Shown here piece after piece: positions 53,280 to 62,780 of a stretch of DNA of 64,000 nucleotides. Every line of letters begins with the position of its first letter. The stretch's first letter is position 1. Where the stretch lies: assembly GCA_021603905.1 (NCBI GenBank), contig BQIU01000010.1:1-64000 (forward strand), read 5' to 3'. The position numbers and the translations under genes are program-made. A model generated the notes under the pieces. The model was not told the origin of the DNA, ran no database searches, and saw only the letters and a program-made list of their open reading frames with translations. The DNA comes from Nitrospirales bacterium. GTDB lineage: Bacteria; Nitrospirota; Nitrospiria; Nitrospirales; UBA8639.

Positions 53280-54514
53280 AAATTGCATTTTTTGTCGACA
53301 AGTTTCCGTCCTCATCTGAAACATTTGTGTTGAATCAGATTACTGGTCTATTGGACCGGGGTCATGAAATCGATGTGTATGCAAATAGCAAGGGAGATTT
53401 TCCTTGGGCTCATTCTGACTTGATTGGATACGCTCTTGAACAGCGAACATATTATCTGAATCATGGGCTACAAAAAATGCCGCCCCATAAACTGATTCGT
53501 CTGATTAAAGCAATTCGAGTCATTTACGAATGTTGGAAAACTGGGGAAAAGAAATGGAGCAAGTCCTTAAATGTCGTCAAATATGGGAAAAGGGCGGCTT
53601 CATTGGAATTGCTTTACCGGAGCGTCCTTCTTATGGGGAAGGGTTTCTACGACATTGTTCACTGCCATTTCGGACTGAATGGGGAAATAGCGGCTGCCCT
53701 GAAAGAAATAGGTGTCCTTCAAGGAAAGGTCATTACGACTTTCCATGGGTATGATATTACTAGTTATATAAAAGAAAACGGACATGATGTCTACAATTTC
53801 TTATTTGTGCATGGAGATCTGTTTCTCACGATTAGTGAACGATGGAAGCACGAACTCATTCGATTAGGGTGTAGGACGGAAAAAATCATCGTTCACAAAA
53901 TGGGGGTAAATCTTAAACAACTGATCGCATACACGCGTAGAGCGGAGAGTCGAGAACAAGTGCGTGTGTTGTCTGTTGGACGTTTTATAGAAAAAAAAGG
54001 ATTCGAGTATGCGATTCGAGCTGTTGCGAAGGTTGTCAAGAAGTACCCGAATGTTGAGTATCAGATCGTCGGTGATGGGAAATTAAGAGGCGAGCTTACG
54101 GAATTGATAGAACAATTAGAAGTCTATAGCCACATTCAGCTTGTTGGGTGGAAGTCACAGGAAGATGTCGCTAGGTTGTTAAAGAGTGTAGATATATTTT
54201 TAGCGCCAAGCGTAACCGGAGCAGATGGAGATCAGGAAGGAATTCCGGTCGTACTTATGGAAGCGTTAGCCTGTGGGTTGCCAGTCATCAGCACATTCCA
54301 CAGTGGTATTCCCGAACTCATTCAAGACAGACAATCTGGTTTTCTCGTCCAGGAAAGAGATGCGGTTGCTTTGGCGGAAAAACTCGAATACTTAGCTGGC
54401 CATCCAGAGGTGCGGGACAACATGGGAAAAACAGGGCGTGCATGGGTTGAAAAACATCATAACATTAATCAATTAAATGAGCAGTTGGTTAAAATTTTTG
54501 AAAGAGTGTTGTGA
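53276..54514 (+). CDS. Family 4 glycosyltransferase (WcaL/AmsK-like)
   Basis: A 412-aa GT-B enzyme. N-terminal lobe MKIAFFVDKFPSSSETFVLNQITGLLDRGHEIDVYA, the typical opening of colanic-acid-type WcaL enzymes. C-terminal lobe RVLSVGRFIEKKGFEYAIRAV, DIFLAPSVTGADGDQEGIPVVLMEALACGLPVISTFHSGIPELI with the EX7E motif. It starts with a GTG that overlaps the previous stop by four bases. Confidence 0.9.
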   Translation: MKIAFFVDKFPSSSETFVLNQITGLLDRGHEIDVYANSKGDFPWAHSDLIGYALEQRTYYLNHGLQKMPPHKLIRLIKAIRVIYECWKTGEKKWSKSLNVVKYGKRAASLELLYRSVLLMGKGFYDIVHCHFGLNGEIAAALKEIGVLQGKVITTFHGYDITSYIKENGHDVYNFLFVHGDLFLTISERWKHELIRLGCRTEKIIVHKMGVNLKQLIAYTRRAESREQVRVLSVGRFIEKKGFEYAIRAVAKVVKKYPNVEYQIVGDGKLRGELTELIEQLEVYSHIQLVGWKSQEDVARLLKSVDIFLAPSVTGADGDQEGIPVVLMEALACGLPVISTFHSGIPELIQDRQSGFLVQERDAVALAEKLEYLAGHPEVRDNMGKTGRAWVEKHHNINQLNEQLVKIFERVL

Positions 54515-54521
54515 GGAGAAG

Positions 54522-54578
54522 TGACGGGCAAAGAAACGCGTCATCGGCAAAGGCATGATTCGGCACGTGTGCCCGTCA
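54522..54578 (+). promoter_or_regulatory. Intergenic stem-loop between glycosyltransferase genes
   Basis: TGACGGGCA (54522-54530) and TGCCCGTCA (54570-54578) form a perfect nine-base stem around a 39-base loop that has its own partial pairing. No T-run follows, so it is not a typical terminator. It could be an RNA-stability or attenuation element between the GT4 and GT2 genes. Confidence 0.4.
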
Positions 54579-54647
54579 TCACAAGATTGACCTAATGGCA
54601 TGCTCTCAAGTGGGCATTCACTATTCTTTTCTGAGGATGTGACGTCT

Positions 54648-55565
54648 ATGTCGATTCAAGTAAGCGTTATTATTCCAACTTATCGGCGTCCGATTTTTTT
54701 ACGCACAGCACTTGAAAGTGTGTTGGCCCAAACCTTTCCTGACTTTGAAGTGATGGTTGTTGATGACGCATCCCAAGATAATACTCTGGACGTTGTTAAG
54801 GAATTTGATGATAACCGAATTCAGTATATTGCTCATGAATTTAATAAAGGAGGAAGTGCGGCGAGAAATACGGGTATAAGGCATGCCCGTGGTGAGTACA
54901 TTGCTTTTTTGGATGATGACGATGAATGGTTGCCAGAAAAGCTCGAGTTGCAAGTTGAGGTTTTGAACCAGAGCCGTCAAGAGGTGGGAGGTGTCTATAC
55001 CGGGTGCACAAAAATAGAGCGCGAGAGTGGAATAGTAGTTTGTTGTAAAACACCAACGCAACGAGGCAATCTGTTTCAAAAACTATTAAGAAAAAATTGC
55101 ATTACCTCAACATCTTCAATTCTCCTCAGAAAAGAATGTTTTGAGCGGGTGGGTTTATTCGATGAACGTTTGCCGAGTTCTCAGGACTATGACTTATGGC
55201 TTCGCATTTCTAAGGTCTTTAAGTTTGAGTCTATCTCTAAATCTTTGTTTATCTATCATATCCATGAAAAAAAGATAGGAACGAATCTTGAAGCATTAAG
55301 TGAAGGGTTATGCTTGATGCTGCAAAAATATGAAACAAATCTTTCTATCTTCAAAAAGAATTTTGGCTATTATGGTTGTCTTGAGCTAGGCGCATTTTAT
55401 TGTCTACACGGCAATGTGAAAAAAGGACAAGAATCGTATTTGAAGGCGATTGTGCTGTTTCCCTTCGGGTTAAAAGCGTATTGCATGGTTGGGCTGTGTT
55501 TCTTGGGTGAAAGGGTGGTGAAGAAGGCGTTTGATCTAAAAAGAGGCTTTCCCCTGGTGGCTTGA
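54648..55565 (+). CDS. Family 2 glycosyltransferase
   Basis: A 305-aa GT-A enzyme. It reads IQVSVIIPTYRRPIFLRTALESVLAQTF, VMVVDDASQDNTL, GGSAARNTGIRHARGEYIAFLDDDDEW (DDD motif) and VGLFDERLPSSQDYDLWLRI (catalytic Asp region). ATG 54648 is preferred over 54600, because the family domain begins immediately and GAGGA stands about eleven bases upstream. Its C-terminus overlaps the N-terminal extension that the ORF track gives the next gene. Confidence 0.88.
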   Translation: MSIQVSVIIPTYRRPIFLRTALESVLAQTFPDFEVMVVDDASQDNTLDVVKEFDDNRIQYIAHEFNKGGSAARNTGIRHARGEYIAFLDDDDEWLPEKLELQVEVLNQSRQEVGGVYTGCTKIERESGIVVCCKTPTQRGNLFQKLLRKNCITSTSSILLRKECFERVGLFDERLPSSQDYDLWLRISKVFKFESISKSLFIYHIHEKKIGTNLEALSEGLCLMLQKYETNLSIFKKNFGYYGCLELGAFYCLHGNVKKGQESYLKAIVLFPFGLKAYCMVGLCFLGERVVKKAFDLKRGFPLVA

Positions 55566-55621
55566 ATGCCAATCTTCTGACTTCGAAGATTGTTTTCAGT
55601 TCCTATTATGAGGAAATCGTG

Positions 55622-56593
55622 ATGAAGTCTGATCTTTGGGTGGCGCTGTTGCGACATTGGTATAACATGATATGCGGGCAAAGTTATTGGCATGCCTCAC
55701 AAGGATTAGGTCCCTGCTTTCAACCTGGCCAATTACAAGATTACTATCGAGATTATTCTACGAAAGTCGTGTGGCATGGTGATGTGGATCAATCACAATT
55801 TCCACTCGTCCGAGAGCCAAGCGGAAAACCCTTTCACGATCCACTCGTGTTTGCACAAAAAGCGTTGGGACATTGGAGTTGTTGGTTAACCAGCTTTCGA
55901 CAAGAGGAAGCCCATCGACAAGCGTTTCTTGCACTTGCGGATTGGCTGGTCACCGCTCAAGAGGTTTCGGGGGCATGGTTTATGCCAACAATGAATAAGT
56001 CAATCTATACCGTGCCTTATAACGCCTTGACTCAAGGACAAGCGATTTCGGTTCTCGCTCGTGCCTTCTCCAGCACTTCTGAACAACGATATCTCGACGC
56101 GGCTTGGCGGGGGTTACGATTTATGCTTAAGCCTATGGAAGAAGGAGGAACCAGTCGTTCCACGGTTACAGGGCTTGTTTTAGAGGAATATCCGCGTTAT
56201 CAGACGAATACGGTACTCAATGGTTGGATTAGTGCCTTATTTGGTGTCTATGATGTGTTGCTGTTGATAGATCACGTGGAGATACGTGACGCTCTCGAAG
56301 CGAGTTTACAAGCCTTGATTATCGCGCTTCCCACGTACGACGCGAAATACTGGTCGTTCTATGACAGTTCAAGGTCACTCGCAAGCCCTTACTATCACAG
56401 GGTTCATATTACTCAGCTTAGAGCATTGGAGCTTACATTTCCTTCTCACTCAGCGGTCATTCGATCAACACGTCTTCACTTTGAAGAACAGCTGTCCTCA
56501 TCGATTTGCCGCACTAAAGCCTTCATTTTGAAAGCGGCTCAGACATTGAGACAGCCACCCGTGACCGTACGTATCCAATCGCAAGCCTGCTAG
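55622..56593 (+). CDS. D-glucuronyl C5-epimerase family protein
   Basis: A 323-aa (alpha/alpha)-barrel-type protein. The family core reads YTVPYNALTQGQAISVLARAF, LDAAWRGLRFML, EEYPRYQTNTVLNGWISALFGVYDVLLL and SFYDSSRSLASPYYHRVHITQLRAL, which is the conserved region of heparosan/heparan glucuronyl C5-epimerases (PF06662). It would turn D-glucuronate into L-iduronate within the polymer or a precursor. There is no signal peptide. ATG 55622 has GAGGA eight bases upstream, so the track start at 55562 is too early. Its presence argues that the polymer contains uronic acids. Confidence 0.85.
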   Translation: MKSDLWVALLRHWYNMICGQSYWHASQGLGPCFQPGQLQDYYRDYSTKVVWHGDVDQSQFPLVREPSGKPFHDPLVFAQKALGHWSCWLTSFRQEEAHRQAFLALADWLVTAQEVSGAWFMPTMNKSIYTVPYNALTQGQAISVLARAFSSTSEQRYLDAAWRGLRFMLKPMEEGGTSRSTVTGLVLEEYPRYQTNTVLNGWISALFGVYDVLLLIDHVEIRDALEASLQALIIALPTYDAKYWSFYDSSRSLASPYYHRVHITQLRALELTFPSHSAVIRSTRLHFEEQLSSSICRTKAFILKAAQTLRQPPVTVRIQSQAC

Positions 56594-56673
56594 AACTCAC
56601 AAGAGATAGGGGTTGTGCACGTGAAGGGAATTTCCCAGACTCACGTCGTATGCTTCAAGGCCTTTGAAAAAAA

Positions 56674-57969
56674 GTGGTTCGCAAGTCAAGCAATATTTTA
56701 GAACGGTTTCTACTTTTTGCCACGATCGGTGTTCTACCGTTGCAATGGTATTATCCGACCTTTTTAGGCATGAGCATCGGGTTTATCGTTTTTTCGTGTT
56801 CGGCGGGCTACATTCTCATCTTTCGGTTGGGGATGTTGCAAAAGATTTTGCTTCATCCCGTGTTTTTATCTGGATATGCCTTAGTGGCCATTGGAATTTT
56901 TATGGAGCTTGCTCATCATAGTGCTGGCTTTACAGAAATTTTACGCATATTTTTTATGCTGTTGGGAGCGATCGTCATTGCAACCTTGTGCAGAGATCGA
57001 AAAGCCTTACGCTGGGCAATCTATGGATACCTCTTTGCTGGAGTCTGGTTATCATTCATTCTCATCCAAACAACCTACGGGACATTGAATACCGCCAAAG
57101 CAGACGATTTCAGAAGTGCGTCTCATCTCCGTGAAAGTGTCTATGATGAGAATCCTTTGGATGCTGATCCCAATACCATGGCCTTCTTTGCGGGACAAGG
57201 AGCTGTTGTGGCGCTCGGGTTAGGTCTGATGGCTAAATCGCTTTGGTTGCGAGGATTATTCTTAGGGCTAGGAGTTTTCTGTTTGATTGCTACCTTCTTA
57301 CCGATGTCCAGAGGCGGAGTCCTTGTTCTGGGACTGTCGTGTGCCCTGATCATGTATGCGCATGGGATCATGAAACCAAGGATTTTTATTGCCGTTGGAA
57401 TTCTTGCTCTCGGAATGACAATTTGGGTGCCAGATGTTGTGTTTCAACGATTCACATTATCAGGTGACACGCGGATAGGTGCCAGAGAGGAAGGACGAAC
57501 TCGGGTCTATTCAGCCGTGGTGAAGCATTTTCCTGACTATGCCTTGACGGGTGTGGGAATCACTCACTTTTATGGACAGTGGGGCCGACAAACGAAACTC
57601 TGGAAAGACTATGAAGTGACAGGTACTCATAATTGTTTTGCTCAAATAACTGTCTATTGGGGAGTCATGGGATTGTTTGCTCTTGTTATCTTAGTCTGGC
57701 AAGTGTATCTCTGCATTCCTTCGTTCTATAAGAACCACGCCTTTACTCTTTGTCTGGTTGGCGTTGCGGTGTCGGTTCTGGGGCAGGTGATGCTTGTCCA
57801 TACACTGTATGCCAAGGAGTTTTCACTCCTTTTAGGACTTATGGTTGGAGGTTCCTACTGGATTTGGCCAAAGGGAAGAATGCCAGCCAGGTCCCTCACG
57901 CGAACTCTTTCTTGTCAAGACGCTTCGATAATATCATCGCAGAGGTCGGTCCCCGCACTTCCCTCGTGA
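56674..57969 (+). CDS. O-antigen ligase/polymerase-type membrane protein (Wzy/WaaL)
   Basis: A 431-aa protein with about ten or eleven membrane helices. The long periplasmic loop contains the O-antigen ligase family signature: FLPMSRGGVLVLGLSCALI before it, and ALTGVGITHFYGQWGRQTKLW and the THNCFAQITVYWGVMGL motif in and after it (the THN-x-F/Y box). It would polymerise repeat units or ligate glycans on the periplasmic side. Having a polymerase-like protein beside an ABC exporter is unusual, since ABC-dependent polymers are normally finished inside the cell. The GTGA overlap at its end links it to the next gene. Confidence 0.85.
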   Translation: MVRKSSNILERFLLFATIGVLPLQWYYPTFLGMSIGFIVFSCSAGYILIFRLGMLQKILLHPVFLSGYALVAIGIFMELAHHSAGFTEILRIFFMLLGAIVIATLCRDRKALRWAIYGYLFAGVWLSFILIQTTYGTLNTAKADDFRSASHLRESVYDENPLDADPNTMAFFAGQGAVVALGLGLMAKSLWLRGLFLGLGVFCLIATFLPMSRGGVLVLGLSCALIMYAHGIMKPRIFIAVGILALGMTIWVPDVVFQRFTLSGDTRIGAREEGRTRVYSAVVKHFPDYALTGVGITHFYGQWGRQTKLWKDYEVTGTHNCFAQITVYWGVMGLFALVILVWQVYLCIPSFYKNHAFTLCLVGVAVSVLGQVMLVHTLYAKEFSLLLGLMVGGSYWIWPKGRMPARSLTRTLSCQDASIISSQRSVPALPS

Positions 57970-59111
57970 AAGCGGAACAAGCCGTGCCGTACTCTCCTAC
58001 AGCCCATCTCCGGGTGATGCAAATCACCGATTCTCTGCATGCCGCGGGGAGGCAGCGCGTTGCCGTAAATTTAGCTAATCTCCTTAAGAATCACGGCTAT
58101 CGAAGTTACTTATGTACAACTCGGTCAGACGGACCTCTGGAAAGTCAGGTTGAGGAAAACGTTGGAAGGCTCCGACTTACTCGAACGAGGCAATTTGATG
58201 TCACGGCACTGAGTCGTATAGTGGCCTTCATTCGAGAACAACAGATTCAAATACTTCATGCACATGGAGCTTCACTATTTATCGCTGGAGTCGCTTCACT
58301 TTTTCCGCCTTATCCCTTGGTTGTTTGGCATGACCATTATGGACGGTATGGGCAAGAAGAACGTCCCACATGGCTATATCGATTGGGGGCGACGAGAGTC
58401 AGAGCGGTGATCACTGTGAGTGAGGCATTGGCCGAATGGGCTCGAAGTTGTCTGCATGTGCCAGCGCAACGGGTTTGGTATCTGCCGAATTGTATTCGCG
58501 ATCATGGAGAAGATACAAAAGAGGTTTCTGGATTGCCCGGTGTTTCGGGATTCCGAATTATTTGTGTGGCAAATTTTCGTCCTCAGAAAGACCACTTGAC
58601 ACTTCTTCGGGCCATGGCCCTCCTAGTGAGGCGGACACCAAAAGCCCATCTGTTACTCGTAGGAGATTCGAGAGATCGGTCTCAATTCGTGCGAATTCAA
58701 AAAGAGATTGTTCAACAGAAGTTGCACCCACATGTCTCACTTTTGGGAGTACGACGAGATGTGCCTGCAATTCTGAATGCATGTGATGTCGGAGTTTTGA
58801 GTTCGATCTCAGAGGGATTTCCGCTCACGTTGTTGGAATATGGAAGGGCTGGTTTGCCGGTGGTTGCGACATCGGTCGGGCAGTGCGCGGAAATTTTAGA
58901 CAATGGGAAAGCTGGTTTATTGGTCCCGCCTCGTTCACCGGTTCGACTTGCGGATGCACTTACCCGACTTCTTCAGGGATCGACGCGAGGTGCAGTATTT
59001 GGAGAACAATTACAGCGTCGAGCGAAATGCCTCTATGCGTCTGCTCAGGTGATCGAGCAAGTGTGTCATATCTATGGGGTGTTACTAAAGAGGTCATATG
59101 GTCAGGGTTAA
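57966..59111 (+). CDS. Family 4 glycosyltransferase
   Basis: A 381-aa GT-B enzyme. Begins at GTG 57966, which overlaps the previous stop by four bases; the track start at 57750 is inside the previous gene in another frame. N-lobe HLRVMQITDSLHAAGRQRVAVNLANLLKNHGY. C-lobe FRIICVANFRPQKDHLTLLRAM and DVGVLSSISEGFPLTLLEYGRAGLPVVATSVGQCAEIL with the EX7E motif, then KAGLLVPPRSPVRLADAL. Typical of enzymes using UDP- or GDP-sugars. Confidence 0.9.
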   Translation: MKAEQAVPYSPTAHLRVMQITDSLHAAGRQRVAVNLANLLKNHGYRSYLCTTRSDGPLESQVEENVGRLRLTRTRQFDVTALSRIVAFIREQQIQILHAHGASLFIAGVASLFPPYPLVVWHDHYGRYGQEERPTWLYRLGATRVRAVITVSEALAEWARSCLHVPAQRVWYLPNCIRDHGEDTKEVSGLPGVSGFRIICVANFRPQKDHLTLLRAMALLVRRTPKAHLLLVGDSRDRSQFVRIQKEIVQQKLHPHVSLLGVRRDVPAILNACDVGVLSSISEGFPLTLLEYGRAGLPVVATSVGQCAEILDNGKAGLLVPPRSPVRLADALTRLLQGSTRGAVFGEQLQRRAKCLYASAQVIEQVCHIYGVLLKRSYGQG

Positions 59112-59126
59112 TACCATACCAATTGG

Positions 59127-60212
59127 ATGAATGACATGCGAGTACTTGTTGTCACTAATCTCTACCCCACGAGCCGCAGTCCGTTCTCTGGAACGTTTGT
59201 AGAACAACAAGTTCAAGGGCTTAGACGGATCGGGATAGAGATCGACGTGTTATTTGTTAATCGAGTTGAAAAAGGTATGAAAGTCTATTGGGAGTTGCCT
59301 CGAGCCGTGCAGTCGAAGCTGGTATCCTTCAACCCTGATATTGTGCATGTCATGTATGGCGGTCTTATGGCAGAGGTGGTGTCGTATTTGGTCTCTCAGC
59401 AGCCCATGATTGTTTCATTTTGTGGAACAGATCTTTTGGGTGGATCGTTTTTTTCATTCCTTAGGTGGGTGACAGTCCGTTTGGGAGTGTTAGCCTCTCA
59501 ATTGGCTACTAAAAGAGTCAACGGCATCATCGTGAAATCTGAGAACTTAGTTCATGCGCTTCCAAAGACGATTGACTTGAAAAAGGTCTGGATCATTCCC
59601 AACGGGATTGACCTCGATCGATTTTATCCCTTGAATAAAGCTGAGTCGCGCCGACAATTGGGATGGTCAGAAAGGGCTTATCATATTGTTGTGCCTGGAC
59701 ATCCCGGGCACATCCGTAAACGGCATGATTTAGCCCAGAGCGCTGTCGAACGACTTCGAAACGACGGAATGGAGATCGAATTACATTTACTGTTTGAAGT
59801 GAGTCATTCAGAAGTCCCGTTATGGCTCAATGCCAGCAATGTTCTCTTGCTGACTTCTATTCATGAAGGTTCTCCTAATATTGTTAAAGAGGCGCTAGCT
59901 TGTAATAGTCCAGTAGTCTCGACCGATGTAGGAGATGTTCGGGAACGGATCCAAGGCATTCAAGGATGTTATCTGACACTTCCTGATAGCCAAGACATAG
60001 CTGAAAAACTCCGGTTGGCTATTCGTGGGTTCTCAAGAGTCCAAGGACGGATAAAGATGCAAGACCTATCCCTAGAAAATGTTGCCAGGAAGCTCAATGA
60101 CGTGTATCGCACAGTGCTTGATAGACAGCATACACATTGTCACGTACCCGAAGAAGCAAGACCATTGTTCGATAAGTCGTTGGGTTCCACAGATAAGGTT
60201 AGAGGTTCATGA
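59127..60212 (+). CDS. Family 4 glycosyltransferase
   Basis: A 361-aa GT-B enzyme. N-lobe MRVLVVTNLYPTSRSPFSGTFVEQQVQGLRRIGIEIDVL. C-lobe VWIIPNGIDLDRFYPLNKAESRRQLGW, then NVLLLTSIHEGSPNIVKEALACNSPVVSTDVGDVRERI with the EX7E motif. ATG 59127 is 15 bases after the previous stop; the second Met (MRVL) may be the true start. Confidence 0.9.
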   Translation: MNDMRVLVVTNLYPTSRSPFSGTFVEQQVQGLRRIGIEIDVLFVNRVEKGMKVYWELPRAVQSKLVSFNPDIVHVMYGGLMAEVVSYLVSQQPMIVSFCGTDLLGGSFFSFLRWVTVRLGVLASQLATKRVNGIIVKSENLVHALPKTIDLKKVWIIPNGIDLDRFYPLNKAESRRQLGWSERAYHIVVPGHPGHIRKRHDLAQSAVERLRNDGMEIELHLLFEVSHSEVPLWLNASNVLLLTSIHEGSPNIVKEALACNSPVVSTDVGDVRERIQGIQGCYLTLPDSQDIAEKLRLAIRGFSRVQGRIKMQDLSLENVARKLNDVYRTVLDRQHTHCHVPEEARPLFDKSLGSTDKVRGS

Positions 60213-60303
60213 AGGAGAATGACGAACGGCATCTTGAGGGAATTTGCGGAAACCGTGAACGCAACTGGAAGAATAGGACGAATCATAACTTTGGAGAAAG
60301 ATA

Positions 60304-61068
60304 ATGAAAAGCTTAGAGCGATTACCGGTAAAGGATCACCAAATCCCGCTGAGTGTAGGATCGGGAGTTTCTGTTGTACCGGTTAACAAAGAGGTAATTG
60401 CTGCACTTACTCAACTACACCTGAGCACTTTCGCGGATTATATACATGCTCGCATTGGCGAGGGTTACGTTAGAGCGTTTTTAGATTGGTTCCGTTGCCC
60501 AGAAAATGGAGTGGCTCTAGTCGCTATTAATGCCAAAGGCGAACCACTCGGGTACGTAGTTGGTGCTACCGTGGGCTATGTCCAGGCAATGAATCGGGAT
60601 TTGTTTTGGGTTGGTTTGGGAGCAATGATGATGAGACCATGGCTATGTTTCGAGGCGGGGATCAGAAAGAAAGTCGAGGAGCGAGTCAAGCTTGCATCGG
60701 GCTATTCCGCTTGTCCACATCAAGAGCCCACTATCCCAGAGCCAACGATGTCTCTTGTCAGTCTCGCGGTCTTGCCATCAGTTCGAAGACAAAAGATTGG
60801 TCTTCGATTAGTTGAATCTTTCGAAGCACAGTCAAAGCAGTTAGCTGCACGATCACTACGGCTCTCGGTATATCCCAGTAATGTCATTGCTCGTCGATTT
60901 TATGAGCAATGTGGATGGCAACCGTTTTCTGGTCAAGTTCGAAATACCGGAGAGATGTATTATTATCGGATTATCAATAGTGTGGGCGACTTCAGTCGTC
61001 TATCCAATGAGAATAAGTCTCTTCACACTGTTCACCATACAACAGTCGATCAACATCCATCAACTTGA
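60304..61068 (+). CDS. GNAT-family N-acetyltransferase
   Basis: A 254-aa GNAT protein. The acetyl-CoA loop is MSLVSLAVLPSVRRQKIGLRLVESFEAQSKQL, followed by the strand and helix LRLSVYPSNVIARRFYEQCGWQPFSGQ, which is the family's C-terminal signature. It has an inserted segment about residues 95-145. GGAGAAAG lies just before ATG 60304. It probably acetylates an amino sugar or polymer unit. Confidence 0.85.
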   Translation: MKSLERLPVKDHQIPLSVGSGVSVVPVNKEVIAALTQLHLSTFADYIHARIGEGYVRAFLDWFRCPENGVALVAINAKGEPLGYVVGATVGYVQAMNRDLFWVGLGAMMMRPWLCFEAGIRKKVEERVKLASGYSACPHQEPTIPEPTMSLVSLAVLPSVRRQKIGLRLVESFEAQSKQLAARSLRLSVYPSNVIARRFYEQCGWQPFSGQVRNTGEMYYYRIINSVGDFSRLSNENKSLHTVHHTTVDQHPST

Positions 61069-61152
61069 ACTACGACTTAGCGCTTTCAACTTGTTCTTTC
61101 TAATTGCCGATGGCAATCTAATCTAGATTTAAATTGCAGAAAAGAAAAAGCA

Positions 61153-62625
61153 ATGGGTACATTCAACGAATGGGCAATAATAGGAAAAAACATAAAGCTG
61201 CACTATTGGTGCTATTTCATGGTGGCCGTTTGGCTGTTTGTCGCGCAGGCCTCTGCGCAGGAACCTCTATTAGCGTTTCCCGGAGCAGAGGGCTTTGGCC
61301 GATTGACAAAAGGTGGTCGTGGGGGACCGGTTGTCGAAGTGATGAATCTCAAAGATGCTGGTCCTGGAAGTTTACGTCAAGCTCTTAGCGCTATGGGACC
61401 ACGAACAGTGATTTTTCGAGTGGGGGGAATCATTGAACTCCAGAATTCGATTCGAATAACTGAGCCATATCTTACCGTCGCCGGGCAAACTGCTCCTGGT
61501 GATGGGATCACCATTAAGGGAGGAATGCTTGATGTGAGGACTCATGATGTGATTATTCGACATATTCGAGTTCGTCCAGGTCCAGGGGCCCCTAATCCAG
61601 AGGGAGCAGATTCTATTCAAGTTACGCGACCTGGTAGCCATAATATTATCCTTGATCATGTGTCAATGAGTTGGGGAGTTGATGAAGTGTTCAGTACGTG
61701 GGGGAATGCCGACGAAGTATCAAATGTCAGTGTTCAGTGGAGTATTGTCTCGGAGGCCCTTCATTGTGCTACTCCATCCCATCCTGAAGGTTGCCATGGC
61801 AAGGGTGTGTTACTTGGCAATGGATCATCACAAATCACCTTTCACCATAATCTGCTAATTCACAACGACGATCGGAATGCTGAAATCCAAGGCGGGAAGC
61901 ATGATTTTGTGAATAATGTGATTTACAATTGGGGAAGTCACGCCTCCGTTCATTTACCATATCATGCGCCACTCAAAATGAATCTCGTCGGGAACTATTA
62001 TATTCCCGGACCTTCATCACCCCTCAAACCACCAGTGAGATTGTATGGAGGCAAAACCTTTGGGGGACGGCCTTTATATAGTGCATCTTCAGAGATCTAC
62101 TTGAAGGGTAATTTAGATACGCTATACCGACCAAACAACTCGGAACCTGAAACGAAAGTTCTGAAGTTGATCAATGGTGGGTTTTCAGTGGCTCAAGCCA
62201 GATTTGATTATCCACCCGTTACCACGACAGATGCTTCCCAAGCTAAGATCGATGTGTTGGCCTATGCCGGGGCCAATGGACTGGTCACTGAAGAAGATTT
62301 GGTCCTGGATAACCGCGATGCAATCGATCAACGTTTGGTGAACGATGTTTTAAACGGGACTGGTCGAATCATTAACGATCCTTCGCAGGTAGGAGGATAT
62401 GCTCCCTTTACTTCGAAGGCGGCGCCCCTTGATACTGATCACGATGGAATGCCGGATACCTGGGAGTTAAGGAATGGATTGAATGTCGAGGATGGTTCCG
62501 ATGGTTCTTGGGATACTGATCACGATGGTTATACCAACCTTGAGGAGTATCTCAATGGTACTCTTTCTGTGAAGGAAGATGTGACTCCGCCAGATAGTCC
62601 GACAGGGGTTCACATCCTACGATGA
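61153..62625 (+). CDS. Secreted pectate-lyase-like protein with calcium-binding repeats
   Basis: A 490-aa exported protein. The signal peptide runs to WLFVAQASA. The right-handed parallel beta-helix has features of pectate lyase family 1: AFPGAEGFGRLTKGGRGGPVVEVMNLKDAGPGSLRQAL, VIFRVGGIIEL, ILDHVSMSWGVDEVFSTW and HHNLLIHNDDRNAE. The C-terminus has two DTDHDG calcium loops (DTDHDGMPDTWELRNGLN; DTDHDGYTNLEEYLNGT) like thrombospondin type 3/dockerin repeats. Lyases of this kind cleave uronic-acid polymers. In an EPS locus they usually trim or release the product. It follows the C5-epimerase-containing block. Confidence 0.88.
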   Translation: MGTFNEWAIIGKNIKLHYWCYFMVAVWLFVAQASAQEPLLAFPGAEGFGRLTKGGRGGPVVEVMNLKDAGPGSLRQALSAMGPRTVIFRVGGIIELQNSIRITEPYLTVAGQTAPGDGITIKGGMLDVRTHDVIIRHIRVRPGPGAPNPEGADSIQVTRPGSHNIILDHVSMSWGVDEVFSTWGNADEVSNVSVQWSIVSEALHCATPSHPEGCHGKGVLLGNGSSQITFHHNLLIHNDDRNAEIQGGKHDFVNNVIYNWGSHASVHLPYHAPLKMNLVGNYYIPGPSSPLKPPVRLYGGKTFGGRPLYSASSEIYLKGNLDTLYRPNNSEPETKVLKLINGGFSVAQARFDYPPVTTTDASQAKIDVLAYAGANGLVTEEDLVLDNRDAIDQRLVNDVLNGTGRIINDPSQVGGYAPFTSKAAPLDTDHDGMPDTWELRNGLNVEDGSDGSWDTDHDGYTNLEEYLNGTLSVKEDVTPPDSPTGVHILR

Positions 62626-62760
62626 ATTTCGGAGTGAATTGAAGTTTATATTAACTTTCGAAGCCTGCTCACCATATTCTTCGCTCACGAACAAAAAACA
62701 CTCCAAAGTCGTTCAAGAACACATTCATGAAAGCGGGCGTTCTTCGAATTTTTTAGAAGC

Positions 62761-62780
62761 GCGAAGAAGAAATTCTTCGC
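62761..62780 (+). terminator. Stem-loop with GNRA-type loop downstream of the lyase gene
   Basis: GCGAAGAAGAAATTCTTCGC is a perfect eight-pair stem with a GAAA tetraloop, 135 bp after the stop. No T-run follows, so it may protect mRNA ends rather than terminate. Confidence 0.45.

Noticed and set aside
57750-57965. N-terminal extension of the GT4 gene in the ORF track
   Set aside because: It lies wholly inside the membrane-protein gene in another frame; GTG 57966 with stop-start overlap is the natural start.
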